Program-made: the position numbers and the translations under genes
Notes under the pieces: model-generated
The model's input: the letters and a program-made list of their open reading frames with translations, nothing else
The model's database searches: none
Told to the model about the DNA's origin: nothing
Source of the DNA: Clostridiales bacterium
GTDB taxonomy: Bacteria; Bacillota; Clostridia; Christensenellales; Christensenellaceae
Assembly (NCBI GenBank): GCA_015056045.1
Contig: SVGZ01000006.1
Location: 1-64,000, forward strand
Direction: 5' to 3'
Length of the DNA stretch: 64,000 nucleotides
Shown: in pieces, positions 45,206 through 56,498 of the stretch
How the letters are laid out: the number at the start of each line of letters is the position of its first letter
Position numbering within the stretch: position 1 is the stretch's first letter

Positions 45206-48200
45206 ATGCCGAAAAGAACTGATATAAAGAAGATCCTTGTCATCGGCTCCGGTCCGATCGTTATCGGACAGGCTGCTGAGTTCGACTATGCCGGAACACA
45301 GGCTTGCCTTGCATTAAAAGAAGAAGGCTATGAAGTCATCCTCTGCAACTCCAACCCGGCAACGATCATGACAGACGTCAATATGGCCGATAAGGTCTAT
45401 ATGGAACCGCTCACACTCGAATATGTTGCCAAAGTTATCCGCCACGAAAGACCGGATGCGATCGTTCCCGGTATCGGCGGTCAGACAGGCCTCAACCTTG
45501 CGATGCAGCTTTATAAAAAAGGCGTCCTTCGCGAATGTCAGGTTGAACTTTTAGGCACAGACTATAAATCCATCGACCTCGCAGAAGACAGAGAACTCTT
45601 CAAAAACCTCTGCATCAGCATCGGCGAACCCGTTCTTCCTTCGAAAACGGTTTATTCCGTTGAAGAAGGCCTCGAAGCAGCTGAAGAGATCGGCTACCCG
45701 GTCGTTCTTCGCCCTGCATTTACACTCGGCGGCACAGGCGGCGGTTTTGCCGATAACGTAGATGAAATGGTCGAACTGATGAAGAATGCGCTTATGCGTT
45801 CGCCGGTTCATCAGGTTCTCGTTGAAAAGAGCATCAAAGGCTATAAAGAGATCGAATTCGAAGTCATGCGTGATGCCAATGACACGGCGATCACGATCTG
45901 CAGCATGGAAAATATCGACCCGATCGGTATCCATACAGGCGACTCTATGGTCGTTGCACCTTGCCAGACGCTCGCAAAGAAAGAATTCAATATGCTCCGC
46001 GACAGTGCGCTTAAGATCATCCGTGCGCTCAAGATCGAAGGCGGCTGCAACGTTCAGTTTGCACTTGACCCGCAGAGCTTCCAGTATTACCTTATCGAAG
46101 TCAACCCGCGAGTTTCGAGATCTTCCGCACTTGCTTCCAAGGCAAGCGGATTCCCGATCGCACGAGTTTCCGCAAAGATCGCCGTCGGTATGCATCTTGA
46201 TGAGATCATGCTCGCAAACACACCGGCTTGCTATGAACCGACCATCGACTATGTCGTCACAAAAGTCGCAAGATTCCCCTTCGATAAATTCGTTTCCGCA
46301 TCGAATGTCCTTTCGACACAGATGAAGGCAACAGGCGAAGTCATGAGCATCGGCAGAACACTCGAAGAAAGCCTCTTAAAAGCCGTCCGTTCGCTCGAGA
46401 TCGGTGTATGCCATGTCTACAATAAGAAATTTGACAATTATTCGAGAACGGAACTCCTTGAATACATCAAAGAAGGCAGAGACGACAGGCTTTATGCGAT
46501 CGCACAGCTCATCCGCATGGGTGTTGACCTCGGCATGATCTGCAATGCAACGCATATCGATATGTTCTTCATCGAAAAGATCCGCAACATCGTTCTTTTC
46601 GAAAACGTTGTCAAAGAAAACAAGGGCAATGTTGAGATCTTAAAAGATGCCAAGAAGATGGGCTTCTCCGATAAATTTATCGCACAGCTCTGGAATATGC
46701 CCGAAGATGATCTTTACATGATCCGTAAAGAAAACAATATCTTCCCGGTCTATAAGATGATCGACAGCTGCTCCGCAGAATATGACGGCTATGTTCCTTA
46801 CCTCTATTCCACCTATGAAGAAGAGGATGAGGCAAGAGTCAGTGATAAGAAAAAGATCATCGTTCTGGGTTCCGGTCCGATCCGTATCGGTCAGGGTATC
46901 GAATTTGACTATTCGACCGTTCACGCCGTTAAGACGATCAAGAACCTGAACTATGAATCCATCATCATCAACAACAACCCGGAGACAGTCTCCACAGACT
47001 ACACAACCTCCGATAAGCTCTATTTTGAACCGCTCACAGTCGAAGATGTTATGAACATCATCGAACATGAAAAGCCCGAAGGCGTTATCGCAACACTTGG
47101 CGGTCAGACAGCGATCAACCTCGCTGAACCGCTCATGAGAAGAGGCGTTAAGATCATCGGTACAGATGTTGAAGCGATCGACAGAGCAGAAGACAGAGAT
47201 GCTTTCGAAAACGTCATGACAAAGCTTGGTATTCCGCAGCCGAAAGGTGCAGCCGTTACCAATATCGAAGACGGCGTTGCAACAGCAGCAGCAATCGGTT
47301 ACCCGGTTCTTGTTCGTCCGTCCTATGTTCTTGGCGGCAGAGCGATGCAGATCGTTACCAATGAGGAAAGCCTCCGTCATTACCTCCGCACAGCAGTAGA
47401 GATCGATGCAGACAGACCTGTCCTTGTCGATAAATATGTTGTCGGCAAAGAAGTCGAAGTTGACGCTGCCTGCGACGGTAAAGATGTCTTCGTACCCGGC
47501 ATTATGGAACTCGTCGAAAGAACGGGCGTTCACAGCGGCGACTCCATCAGCGTATATCCCTCCTTCAGCTTATCGCAGAAAGTTAAGGATACGATCCTCG
47601 ATTATACAAAGAAGCTCGGTCTCGGCATCGGCATCATCGGCCTTTTCAACATCCAGTTCATCGTTGACAGAGAAGAAAATGTCTATGTTATCGAGGTCAA
47701 CCCGCGTTCTTCGAGAACGGTTCCCTTCCTTTCCAAAGCAACGGGCTATTCCCTTGCCGATATCGGTGCATTGGTCAACCTCGGCGTCAGCTTAAAGGAA
47801 CAGGGCATTGATATCATGTATCCCGAAGAAAAGAAACGCTGGTATGTCAAGGTTCCGGCATTCTCCTTCGCAAAACTTCACGGTATGGATACCTATCTCT
47901 CGCCTGAAATGAAATCCACTGGCGAAGCGATCGGTTATGATGACAGACTCAACCGCGCGATGTATAAGGCGATGCAGGCTTCGGGCATGAATATGCTCAA
48001 CTTCGGAACGCTTTTCGCAACGATCGCAGATGCAGATAAGGAAGAAGCACTCCCGCTGATCCGCAGATTCTATAAACTCGGCTTCAATATCGAGGCGACA
48101 AAGGGAACGGCAGACTTCCTCCGCAAAAACGGCATCCGTACACGTGAACGCAAAAAGATCAGCGAAGGCAGCGAAGAGATCCTCGAATCCATCCGCAACG

Positions 48201-48385
48201 GCTATGTATCCTATGTTATCAATACAAGAAGCATGGAATCCGCAAACCATATGTCCGACGGTTATGAGATCCGCAGCTGTGCCGCTGAAAACAACGTCAC
48301 CGTCTTCACAGCACTGGATACCGTTCGTGTATTGCTTGACGTCCTCGAAGAAACAACGCTTTCCGTTTCCACGATCGACGCCTGA
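45206..48385 (+). CDS. carB: Carbamoyl-phosphate synthase large subunit
   Basis: 1059 aa; duplicated ATP-grasp halves (KKILVIGSGPIVIGQAAEFDYAGTQA and KKIIVLGSGPIRIGQGIEFDYSTVHA). Confidence 0.98.
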   Translation: MPKRTDIKKILVIGSGPIVIGQAAEFDYAGTQACLALKEEGYEVILCNSNPATIMTDVNMADKVYMEPLTLEYVAKVIRHERPDAIVPGIGGQTGLNLAMQLYKKGVLRECQVELLGTDYKSIDLAEDRELFKNLCISIGEPVLPSKTVYSVEEGLEAAEEIGYPVVLRPAFTLGGTGGGFADNVDEMVELMKNALMRSPVHQVLVEKSIKGYKEIEFEVMRDANDTAITICSMENIDPIGIHTGDSMVVAPCQTLAKKEFNMLRDSALKIIRALKIEGGCNVQFALDPQSFQYYLIEVNPRVSRSSALASKASGFPIARVSAKIAVGMHLDEIMLANTPACYEPTIDYVVTKVARFPFDKFVSASNVLSTQMKATGEVMSIGRTLEESLLKAVRSLEIGVCHVYNKKFDNYSRTELLEYIKEGRDDRLYAIAQLIRMGVDLGMICNATHIDMFFIEKIRNIVLFENVVKENKGNVEILKDAKKMGFSDKFIAQLWNMPEDDLYMIRKENNIFPVYKMIDSCSAEYDGYVPYLYSTYEEEDEARVSDKKKIIVLGSGPIRIGQGIEFDYSTVHAVKTIKNLNYESIIINNNPETVSTDYTTSDKLYFEPLTVEDVMNIIEHEKPEGVIATLGGQTAINLAEPLMRRGVKIIGTDVEAIDRAEDRDAFENVMTKLGIPQPKGAAVTNIEDGVATAAAIGYPVLVRPSYVLGGRAMQIVTNEESLRHYLRTAVEIDADRPVLVDKYVVGKEVEVDAACDGKDVFVPGIMELVERTGVHSGDSISVYPSFSLSQKVKDTILDYTKKLGLGIGIIGLFNIQFIVDREENVYVIEVNPRSSRTVPFLSKATGYSLADIGALVNLGVSLKEQGIDIMYPEEKKRWYVKVPAFSFAKLHGMDTYLSPEMKSTGEAIGYDDRLNRAMYKAMQASGMNMLNFGTLFATIADADKEEALPLIRRFYKLGFNIEATKGTADFLRKNGIRTRERKKISEGSEEILESIRNGYVSYVINTRSMESANHMSDGYEIRSCAAENNVTVFTALDTVRVLLDVLEETTLSVSTIDA

Positions 48386-48397
48386 TGGAGTATAAAA

Positions 48398-49126
48398 TTG
48401 AAACAAAGCATATTTACGATCATCGAAAATAAAAAAATCGCAAAAGATGTTTACCTGATGCAGCTTATGGGGGATACTTCCTCCATAACCGCACCGGGGC
48501 AGTTCGTCAATATCCGGCTCGAAGGTCATTTCCTCAGAAGACCGATCTCTGTCTGTGACTGCGAAGGCGATGTCTTGACACTTATTTATAAAGTTGTCGG
48601 TAAAGGTACGGAACAGATGAGTGAAATGGAAAAAGGCGAAAAGCTCGACCTTTTAACAGGTCTCGGCAACGGCTTTGATACCGCAAAAAGCGGAGATAAA
48701 CCGCTTCTTATCGGCGGAGGTGTTGGTGTTCCGCCGATGTATCTGCTCGCAAAAAAGCTCATTGCAGAAGGCAAAAAGCCCAGCGTCATCGTTGGCTTCA
48801 ATAAGGAAGAAGAGATCTTCTTCGCCGATGAATTTGCAGCTCTCGGGATCGATGTTACCGTTGCTACGGCAGATGGAAGTGTTGGCGTCAAAGGTTTCGT
48901 TACCGATGCCTTACCCGAAGAGTACAGCTATTTCTATACCTGCGGTCCCGAACCGATGCTGAAAGCGCTGTATCATGCAACAAAAACAAGCGGTCAGCTT
49001 TCCTTTGAGGAAAGAATGGGCTGCGGTTTCGGTGCATGCATGGGCTGTTCCTGCAAGACGAAATACGGCAACAAGAGGATCTGCAAAGACGGTCCCGTCC
49101 TTGAAAAGGAGGAGATCATATGGTAA
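48398..49126 (+). CDS. pyrK: Dihydroorotate dehydrogenase electron transfer subunit
   Basis: FAD/NAD domain and FeS motif ERMGCGFGACMGCSCKT; TTG start. Confidence 0.94.
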   Translation: MKQSIFTIIENKKIAKDVYLMQLMGDTSSITAPGQFVNIRLEGHFLRRPISVCDCEGDVLTLIYKVVGKGTEQMSEMEKGEKLDLLTGLGNGFDTAKSGDKPLLIGGGVGVPPMYLLAKKLIAEGKKPSVIVGFNKEEEIFFADEFAALGIDVTVATADGSVGVKGFVTDALPEEYSYFYTCGPEPMLKALYHATKTSGQLSFEERMGCGFGACMGCSCKTKYGNKRICKDGPVLEKEEIIW

Positions 49127-50031
49127 ATACAAAAGTCGAACTCTGCGGTCTTACGCTCGATAACCCGATCATCCCTGCAAGCGGTGTTTTCGGTTTCGGT
49201 TATGAATTTGCAGAGCTTTACGATATCAATATTTTGGGAAGTTTTTCCTTTAAAGGCACGACAAAAGAACCCCGTTTCGGAAATCCGACACCTCGAATTG
49301 CCGAATGTGAAAGCGGTATGATCAACTCCGTCGGTCTGCAGAACCCGGGTATCGAAAAAGTCATTTCCGAAGAACTCCCGAAAATGAGAAAAGTCTTCCA
49401 TAAGCCGGTCGTCGCCAATATCAGCGGTTTTTCCGTAGATGAATATGTCTATTGCTGCGAAAAGATCGATAAGGAAGAACAGGTCGGGTTCATTGAAGTC
49501 AATGTTTCCTGCCCGAATGTCCACAACGGCGGTATGTCTTTCGGAACATCGCCCGAGGCAGCTGCAGAAGTAACAAAAGCAGTCAAAGCAGTTACGACAA
49601 AACCCGTTTTCATCAAGCTCACACCGAATGTTACCAACATCGTTGAGATCGCAGAAGCCTGTGCCAAAGCCGGTGCAGACGGCATTTCGCTTATCAATAC
49701 CATGCTCGGTATGCGCATTGACCTGAGGAAGAAGAAACCCGTTATCGCAAACAAAATGGGCGGATTTTCCGGTCCGGCAATTTTCCCGGTCGCAGTCCGT
49801 ATGGTTTATCAGGTCTATGATGCGGTAAAACTGCCGATCATCGGTATGGGCGGTGTTTCCACAGCGGAAGACGTCATCGAAATGATGCTCGCAGGTGCAA
49901 CGGCTGTTGAAATCGGCGCAGCAAACCTTGTCAACCCCTATGCATCGAGGGATATCATCCTTGATCTTCCCCGTGTCATGGAAAAATATGGTATCAATAG
50001 TTTAAGTGAAATTATAGGAGGCGCACACTGA
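49120..50031 (+). CDS. pyrD: Dihydroorotate dehydrogenase (class 1B)
   Basis: [13 protein letters not shown]...[12 protein letters not shown]; overlaps pyrK. Confidence 0.95.
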   Translation: MVNTKVELCGLTLDNPIIPASGVFGFGYEFAELYDINILGSFSFKGTTKEPRFGNPTPRIAECESGMINSVGLQNPGIEKVISEELPKMRKVFHKPVVANISGFSVDEYVYCCEKIDKEEQVGFIEVNVSCPNVHNGGMSFGTSPEAAAEVTKAVKAVTTKPVFIKLTPNVTNIVEIAEACAKAGADGISLINTMLGMRIDLRKKKPVIANKMGGFSGPAIFPVAVRMVYQVYDAVKLPIIGMGGVSTAEDVIEMMLAGATAVEIGAANLVNPYASRDIILDLPRVMEKYGINSLSEIIGGAH

Positions 50032-50729
50032 TGGGAAAAGATGTCATTATTGCTTGTGATTTTTCTTCGAAAGAAGCTACGCTCGAATTCCTTGATAAAT
50101 TCAAGGGCAAGAAACCCTTTATAAAGATCGGTATGGAACTCTTCTATGCAGAAGGTCCCGAAATCGTCCGTGAGATCAAAAAGAGAGGTCATAAGATCTT
50201 CCTCGATCTCAAACTCCACGATATTCCGAACACCGTAAAGAAAGCGATGAACTGCCTTTCCCGTCTTGATGTCGATATGACAAACCTCCACGCTGCCGGC
50301 GCATCCGCAATGATGAAAGGTGCGATCGAAGGCCTGACAAGACCCGATGGTACAAGACCGCTTCTTATCGCCGTTACACAGCTGACCTCTATCAGCGAAG
50401 AAGTGATGAATAAAGAGCTCCTGATCCCCGGAAAGATCGACGAAACCGTTATGAGCTATGCGAAAAACAGCATGGAATCCGGTCTTGACGGCGTTGTATG
50501 TTCTCCGCTCGAAGCAGGCAAAGTACACGAAGTCTGCGGCAAGAACTTCATCACCGTAACACCCGGCGTACGCTTCGCAGATGGCGATAAAGGCGACCAG
50601 GCAAGAGTCACAACACCCGCAAAGGCAAAAGAGATCGGTTCCGACTATATCGTCGTCGGCAGAGCGATCACAGCGGCAGAAGACCCGGTTGCAGCATACG
50701 AAAGATGTCTTAACGAATTTGTCGGATAA
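50031..50729 (+). CDS. pyrF: Orotidine-5'-phosphate decarboxylase
   Basis: [14 protein letters not shown] catalytic motif. Confidence 0.96.
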   Translation: MGKDVIIACDFSSKEATLEFLDKFKGKKPFIKIGMELFYAEGPEIVREIKKRGHKIFLDLKLHDIPNTVKKAMNCLSRLDVDMTNLHAAGASAMMKGAIEGLTRPDGTRPLLIAVTQLTSISEEVMNKELLIPGKIDETVMSYAKNSMESGLDGVVCSPLEAGKVHEVCGKNFITVTPGVRFADGDKGDQARVTTPAKAKEIGSDYIVVGRAITAAEDPVAAYERCLNEFVG

Positions 50730-50744
50730 ACAGGGAGGATTACC

Positions 50745-51383
50745 ATGCAGAAACTTATCGCAAAAGACCTTTTAAGCATTGGCGCAGTATTTTTAAGACC
50801 CGATGAACCCTTCACATGGGCAAGCGGCATCAAGAGCCCGATCTATTGTGACAACAGACTGACCTTAACAGCACCTGCAGTCAGAAACGATATCGAAAAT
50901 GCTCTTGCAGAATTAATAAAAGAAAAATATCCGGAATGTGAAGTCCTGATGGGCACAAGCACAGCAGGCATCGCTCACGCAGCGATCACAGGCCACATTC
51001 TTGGTTTGCCCATGGGCTATGTCCGCTCCGGCGCAAAAGACCACGGCAGGCAGAACCAGATCGAAGGCAAGCTCGAAGCCGGTCAGAAAGTTGTCGTTGT
51101 TGAAGACCTCATCTCCACAGGCGGCAGCGTTATCGAAGTCGTCAACGTTCTTCGTGAAGCAGGCGCAGAAGTTCTGGGCATCGTTTCCATCTTCACCTAT
51201 GGCATGAAAAAAGGTCTCGACAGACTCGCAGCTGCTGAAGTTGAAAACACGAGCCTCACAAATTTCGATGTCATCATTCGCGTTGCAGCTGAACAGGGCT
51301 ACATCAAAGAATCCGACATTGAAAGACTCACCGCTTTCAGAAATAATCCTTCCGACGAAAGCTGGATCGGAGGCGCAAAATGA
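50745..51383 (+). CDS. pyrE: Orotate phosphoribosyltransferase
   Basis: PRPP motif [17 protein letters not shown]. Confidence 0.95.
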   Translation: MQKLIAKDLLSIGAVFLRPDEPFTWASGIKSPIYCDNRLTLTAPAVRNDIENALAELIKEKYPECEVLMGTSTAGIAHAAITGHILGLPMGYVRSGAKDHGRQNQIEGKLEAGQKVVVVEDLISTGGSVIEVVNVLREAGAEVLGIVSIFTYGMKKGLDRLAAAEVENTSLTNFDVIIRVAAEQGYIKESDIERLTAFRNNPSDESWIGGAK

Positions 51384-52456
51384 GAAGCATGATCGATATT
51401 CTTGAGTTATCGACAAAAGAGATCGACGAGCTTATCGATGTTGCCAATGATATTATCGCAAATCCTGCCGATTATGCTGAAAAATGCAAGGGCAAAAAGC
51501 TCGCAACGCTTTTCTATGAACCCTCGACAAGAACAAGACTGAGCTTCGAAGCGGCAATGTATGAGCTTGGCGGCAATGTTCTCGGTTTCTCCGAGGCAAA
51601 TACAAGCTCTGCATCCAAGGGTGAAACCGTTGCTGATACTGCAAAGATCATTTCCGGTTATGCCGATATTATGGCAATGCGTCATCCGAAAGAAGGCGCG
51701 CCTTATGTCGCATCGCAGAACGCCTATGTTCCGATCATCAACGCAGGCGATGGCGGTCATCATCACCCGACGCAGACATTGACAGACCTTTTCACCATCA
51801 AAAGAGAAAAGGGCAGACTGCATGATCTGACGATCGGTTTCTGCGGCGACTTAAAATTCGGAAGAACCGTTCATTCGCTGATCACGGCAATGGCAAGATA
51901 TGAAAATATCCGCTTTATCCTAATTGCTCCCGATGAATTAAAGCTTCCCGGTTACATCCGCTACGGCGTTCTTGAAAACAACGGCATCGCATATCGCGAA
52001 ACAACGAGCCTTGAAGAAGTCATGCCTGAGCTTGACATCCTCTATATGACCCGTGTTCAGCAGGAAAGATTCTCCAATATTGAAGATTATCTCGCACTCC
52101 GTGATACCTATATCCTGGGCGTGGATAAGCTTGCCACAGCAAAAGAAGACCTCTGCATCCTTCACCCGCTGCCGAGAGTCAATGAGATCGCTGTTGCAGT
52201 CGATGCGGATAAGAGAGCTTGCTATTTCAGGCAGGCTTTAAACGGCAAATACATCCGTATGGCGCTGATCTTAAAGCTTCTTGCGGAAAAAGATACCCCG
52301 ACGGCAAAACCCGAAGGTGCTGTTTCTTTCGAAGGTGCAGCCTGCATCAATCCCCGCTGCATCAGCTCGACGGAAAGAGACCTTCCGCATCTGTTCAAAG
52401 AAGTCGATAAAGGCATCTTCCGCTGCATCTACTGCGATACAAAACTCAATATTTAA
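51380..52456 (+). CDS. pyrB: Aspartate carbamoyltransferase catalytic chain fused to PyrI-type zinc ribbon
   Basis: [13 protein letters not shown], and C-terminal [36 protein letters not shown] with four cysteines. Confidence 0.93.
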   Translation: MRSMIDILELSTKEIDELIDVANDIIANPADYAEKCKGKKLATLFYEPSTRTRLSFEAAMYELGGNVLGFSEANTSSASKGETVADTAKIISGYADIMAMRHPKEGAPYVASQNAYVPIINAGDGGHHHPTQTLTDLFTIKREKGRLHDLTIGFCGDLKFGRTVHSLITAMARYENIRFILIAPDELKLPGYIRYGVLENNGIAYRETTSLEEVMPELDILYMTRVQQERFSNIEDYLALRDTYILGVDKLATAKEDLCILHPLPRVNEIAVAVDADKRACYFRQALNGKYIRMALILKLLAEKDTPTAKPEGAVSFEGAACINPRCISSTERDLPHLFKEVDKGIFRCIYCDTKLNI

Positions 52457-52464
52457 CAAATACA

Positions 52465-52498
52465 GAGCCGGAATTTCCCGGCTCTTGTTTTTTTTTTG
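52465..52498 (+). terminator. Intrinsic terminator of pyr operon
   Basis: GAGCCGGaatttcCCGGCTCTTGTTTTTTTTTT. Confidence 0.9.
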
Positions 52499-52544
52499 TT
52501 TCAAATATGCTATACTGTTGCGGAAAGCTTTTGAAAGGAGGCAC

Positions 52545-53285
52545 ATGATGGAATATCTTCGTCGGGAAATAAAAGAATTCGCGGTTCTTATGCGCAGTGT
52601 TCCTGCAACTGTCGTGACATTGTTTGTCGTGAGCGTTATTTCAATGAACCTCCTTGCCAACAAAACCCTTGTGCAGACGGAGTTTATCGCCCTTGATGGC
52701 GGTATGCTTATCTCATGGCTTTCCTTTATGTGCATGGATGTGCTGACAAAGCATTTCGGTCCAAAAGCATCCAACAGTATTTCCGTTCTTGCTGCAGCGA
52801 TCAACCTGATGTGCTGCGTGATCTATGCGATCGCAGGCAGCATTCCTTCGACCGCGGCAGATTATACAGAGTTTGACCGCATCTTAAACGGAACCTGGTT
52901 CATTCTGCTCAGCAGTACGGCAGCATTCCTGCTTTCCGCCTGTATCAACAACGGCGTCAACTGGCTTTTGGGCAAGCTCTTAGCAAGCAATAAAAACGAA
53001 AAAAGGGTTTTTCTTATCCGCACCTATGTTTCCACGATGCTCGGGCAGTTCATGGATAATTTTATTTTTTCCATTTTGGTGTTTATGTTCTTTGCGCCGA
53101 GGTATTGGGATGGTTTTTCGTGGACGCTCCTGCAATGTACAAGCTGTGCCTTAACGGGCGCTTTGGCAGAGCTTTTGATGGAAATTCTGTTTTCGCCTTA
53201 TGCCTATCGTGTTGTTAAGCGATGGGAAAAGGATGAAGTCGGCAGAGAGTATTTCGCTTTTACTAAAAAAGGAGAAAAGATTTGA
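52545..53285 (+). CDS. VUT family / queuosine-precursor transporter-like membrane protein (YhhQ-like)
   Basis: MCMDVLTKHFGPKAS signature within 6 TM protein; SD AAAGGAGG. Confidence 0.8.
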   Translation: MMEYLRREIKEFAVLMRSVPATVVTLFVVSVISMNLLANKTLVQTEFIALDGGMLISWLSFMCMDVLTKHFGPKASNSISVLAAAINLMCCVIYAIAGSIPSTAADYTEFDRILNGTWFILLSSTAAFLLSACINNGVNWLLGKLLASNKNEKRVFLIRTYVSTMLGQFMDNFIFSILVFMFFAPRYWDGFSWTLLQCTSCALTGALAELLMEILFSPYAYRVVKRWEKDEVGREYFAFTKKGEKI

Positions 53286-53935
53286 ATATACTGGTAACAG
53301 GAAGCGCACAGGGCATCGGCAAAGCGATCGCAGAGCTTTTTTTAAGAGAAGGGCATACGGTTTTCGGTATCGACAGAAACGAAGCCTCGATCTGCCATGA
53401 AAACTATCAGCATTTTGTTCTTGATGTCCGAGAGATCGAAAAAATGCCGGAAATTCCGCCGGTCCATATTCTGATCAATAATGCCGGTACACAGAACGAA
53501 GATGATATTGCGATCAACTTAAACGCTTTGATCGATGTGACGGAAAAATACGGCATCCATGAAAATATTTTTTCCGTTCTCAATATCGGTTCGGCAAGCG
53601 GTCATACCGGTGCGGAGTTCCCCTTATACAGCGCAAGCAAAGGCGGTGTCATCGCCTATACAAAGAATGTTGCCATGCGCATTGCTAAATTTGGCGCAAC
53701 CTGCAACAGCCTTGATCCGGGCGGTGTTTTAACACCTCTTAATGATCCTGTTGTCTATGATCCCGTGCTTTGGGAAGAGATCATGGGCGAAACTCCGCTC
53801 AAGCGATGGGCAACTGCGGAGGAAATTGCGGAATGGGCATATTTCCTTACGGTCAAAAATCGCTTCTGCACGGGGCAGAGCATCATTGTCGATGGCGGCG
53901 AATCGATCAATTATCATTTTGTCTGGAAAGACTGA
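53282..53935 (+). CDS. SDR family oxidoreductase, copy 3 (divergent)
   Basis: TGSAQGIGKAIAELF, YSASKGG; TTG start overlapping the upstream gene. Confidence 0.9.
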   Translation: MNILVTGSAQGIGKAIAELFLREGHTVFGIDRNEASICHENYQHFVLDVREIEKMPEIPPVHILINNAGTQNEDDIAINLNALIDVTEKYGIHENIFSVLNIGSASGHTGAEFPLYSASKGGVIAYTKNVAMRIAKFGATCNSLDPGGVLTPLNDPVVYDPVLWEEIMGETPLKRWATAEEIAEWAYFLTVKNRFCTGQSIIVDGGESINYHFVWKD

Positions 53936-53953
53936 AAAAAGCATAATAAAAGA

Positions 53954-53986
53954 CACTTTCAGAGAGATTTGAAAGTGCCTTTTTGT
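53954..53986 (+). terminator. Intrinsic terminator
   Basis: CACTTTCagagagatttGAAAGTGccTTTTTG. Confidence 0.75.
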
Positions 53987-54751
53987 TTATGCGGTTTTAT
54001 TTGCCGAAACGATGGAGTAGGCAAAGTGATCGTTTGGCTGCGGAACAAGCTTCATTTCATAGACCGATAAGATCTCGTCCTCAGCGCTGCAATGGTAAAC
54101 GGTCAGCATGACCGAACCGTCGTCATTTTCCGTAAAGCTTTCGATCTCTGTATAATTGCTGCCAAGCTCGCTGCTTTTCATCGTGTAGCTGTCGTCTTGG
54201 CGCAAAATCAAGCCGAAAGCTTCGGGAATTACGGGCAGTTCAGAAAGATTATGGAAAAGGGCAAAACAAAAGCTTTCCATCAATTCGCCCGAAACGGTGA
54301 TCATACCGCCTTCAAAATCGGTTTCAAATTCACAACCCCAATAGGATGCCACGGAAAAAAGTGCTTCCCAAACATAGGTGTTTTCCGAAGAATAGGTCTT
54401 GCCGGTGCGTTCGTTTGTGCGGATGATGCTGTCCAAAACGGGTATCATTGCCGAAAGCTTTTCTTCGCTTGTTTGTTCAACCGGTGTGATCGTTGCCTGG
54501 GGTTCCATTTGGATAAATGTCGGGCTCGGTGTAGCTATGGGTGTTTCTGTGGGCAAAACTTCTTCTGTTTCCGCTGTTTCTTCCGTCGGAGTTGGTTCGG
54601 GTAAATCTTCGCTTTCTATCGGCTCAAAGGAAACCTCGGGTGTTCCGGTAAAAGCTTCGCTGGCTTCCTCTTCATAAAGCTCGAGGATCTTGCAGCCGCT
54701 TGCAGTAAACAAAAAGACAAGAGCAAGCAGGAAAGAAAGAATCTTTTTCAT
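53987..54751 (-). CDS. Hypothetical lipoprotein with P/E/T-rich linker
   Basis: Lipobox-like TASGCK; low-complexity PTPTEETAETEEVLPTETPIATPSPT. Confidence 0.65.
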   Translation of the reverse strand: MKKILSFLLALVFLFTASGCKILELYEEEASEAFTGTPEVSFEPIESEDLPEPTPTEETAETEEVLPTETPIATPSPTFIQMEPQATITPVEQTSEEKLSAMIPVLDSIIRTNERTGKTYSSENTYVWEALFSVASYWGCEFETDFEGGMITVSGELMESFCFALFHNLSELPVIPEAFGLILRQDDSYTMKSSELGSNYTEIESFTENDDGSVMLTVYHCSAEDEILSVYEMKLVPQPNDHFAYSIVSANKTA

Positions 54752-54760
54752 CGTATCACC

Positions 54761-55216
54761 TCAGCATTCGTGTTTGGCATAAACGAGCGTATCGCCTTCA
54801 TAAACGAGTTTCAGCGAGAAAAAAGGCGCATCTTCTGCCAAAAGCTTTAAGAAAATTTTATCGCCTTCCCAGATCGGGAGTTTGGTCACATCTTCCTTGT
54901 TTACCCAAACGAGTTCGCCTTCATCGCAATCGGTCATCGTGCCGGAAAATTCGTCTGCGGTAAAAAGGTGCATATATTCAGCCTCAGGCCATGCATCCGA
55001 AATAAAGGTAACGATGCCGCGGAAATGCAGTTTCTCAAGATCAAGACCTGTTTCTTCCTTTGCTTCGCGGAGGACACATTCATAAGGGCTTTCATTCTTT
55101 TCAAATTTGCCGCCGATGCCGATCCATTTATCGTGATTGAGGTCATTTTTCTTCTTTACCCGATGCAGCATCAGGTATTTGCCGTCTTTTTCAACGTAAC
55201 AAAGCGTTGTATTCAT
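54761..55216 (-). CDS. NUDIX hydrolase (MutT/8-oxo-dGTP diphosphatase-like)
   Basis: Nudix box GGKFEKNESPYECVLREAKEETGL. Confidence 0.93.
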   Translation of the reverse strand: MNTTLCYVEKDGKYLMLHRVKKKNDLNHDKWIGIGGKFEKNESPYECVLREAKEETGLDLEKLHFRGIVTFISDAWPEAEYMHLFTADEFSGTMTDCDEGELVWVNKEDVTKLPIWEGDKIFLKLLAEDAPFFSLKLVYEGDTLVYAKHEC

Positions 55217-55344
55217 GATTCCTCCTTATGTTCAACTTTAAGACCATTATAGCACAGAATTTTTTCCGAGATGGCACAAATTTATGTCTAAACTGTGACG
55301 AAAACTATGTTATAATATAGTGAAAACTTTTTTGAGGTGAAACA

Positions 55345-55557
55345 ATGCGTTGTGCTTGTCCGAATTGCGGTGTTTATATGGTCCATGCAGAGGATCTGAT
55401 TTCCGGATGTATCTGCCCGAATTGCCGTTCGCGCTGTAATGCCTGCCTGGGAACGGATTCTATTTTAACAAAAGATGATTTAAAACAGCTCGCAGACAGA
55501 CCGTGGTTTGATACGGAACCCCGTGAAGAAGAATATGAGGAAAATTGGGAGGATTAA
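55345..55557 (+). CDS. Small cysteine-rich (zinc-ribbon-like) protein
   Basis: 70 aa; CACPNC, CICPNC, CNAC motifs; SD GAGGTG. Confidence 0.6.
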   Translation: MRCACPNCGVYMVHAEDLISGCICPNCRSRCNACLGTDSILTKDDLKQLADRPWFDTEPREEEYEENWED

Positions 55558-56493
55558 ATGATGAAATTCCTGAAGAAATTTGCCGTATTCTTTATCGTGC
55601 TTGTTCTTTTGAACGGCTGTGGGCAAACAAAGCCCGAAGCAACCGTTCAGCCCGAACAAACCGAAAAAATACAGGAAGAGATCACGGAAGAAAAACTCCC
55701 TGAAGAAGAACCGAGCGAAATGACAGAAGAAAAGCCGCTTTTCTCTTTTATCGAGCTTGAAAATGCGGTTCCCGTTTCCTTTGATATCGACCTTGACGGC
55801 GAAATGGAAAAAGTCGCTTTCTATGAAACGGAAACAGGTGAATTCCCGACTGCCGTAACCGTCGAAGAAACGGACGGCGTGGTCTATGATTTCACAACGG
55901 AATTTCTCTATGAAACCAGAGTCTTTATCGGTAATTTTGATTTTGAGAATCAATATCTTCTTTTCAATGGCGATGTTGCCTCTGCGGATTATGAAAGCTA
56001 TTGCCTGCGCTATGCCGACGGGCAATTTGAAATCTGCGGTATGCAGGAAAATGCCCTCGAAGAAGCAGGATCCGTGTTATATGCCTATATCGACATGATC
56101 AACGAAGACGGTACGATCGTTTTCAAAAAAGCTATGGATTATCTGGGAACATGGATTGCGGAGAGAACTTTCGTGATGAAAGACGGTGCGATCGTGCCTT
56201 GTGAGGGAAGCCTTTGGGAGATCCATGATACGGAAACATACCACAGACCTTCCATCAAAACGATGATCGATATTCCCGTTGTCTATATGGAAAACGGTGT
56301 GGAAAAAGCGGGAAGCCTTGCCGCACAGACGGAAATCTATATCACAGCAGTCACCGATGACGATAAAGTCCTGTTTATAACTGCGATCGACGGGAAAGAA
56401 GGCTGTATTCAGCTTTCAGCGAAGGATTACGAATGGATGATCGAAGGCACCTCCGAATACGATTGCTTTGAATATTTACCTTATGCAGGATAA
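55558..56493 (+). CDS. Hypothetical lipoprotein
   Basis: Signal with LLNGCGQ lipobox and E/P-rich linker. Confidence 0.65.
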   Translation: MMKFLKKFAVFFIVLVLLNGCGQTKPEATVQPEQTEKIQEEITEEKLPEEEPSEMTEEKPLFSFIELENAVPVSFDIDLDGEMEKVAFYETETGEFPTAVTVEETDGVVYDFTTEFLYETRVFIGNFDFENQYLLFNGDVASADYESYCLRYADGQFEICGMQENALEEAGSVLYAYIDMINEDGTIVFKKAMDYLGTWIAERTFVMKDGAIVPCEGSLWEIHDTETYHRPSIKTMIDIPVVYMENGVEKAGSLAAQTEIYITAVTDDDKVLFITAIDGKEGCIQLSAKDYEWMIEGTSEYDCFEYLPYAG

Positions 56494-56498
56494 AAAAT

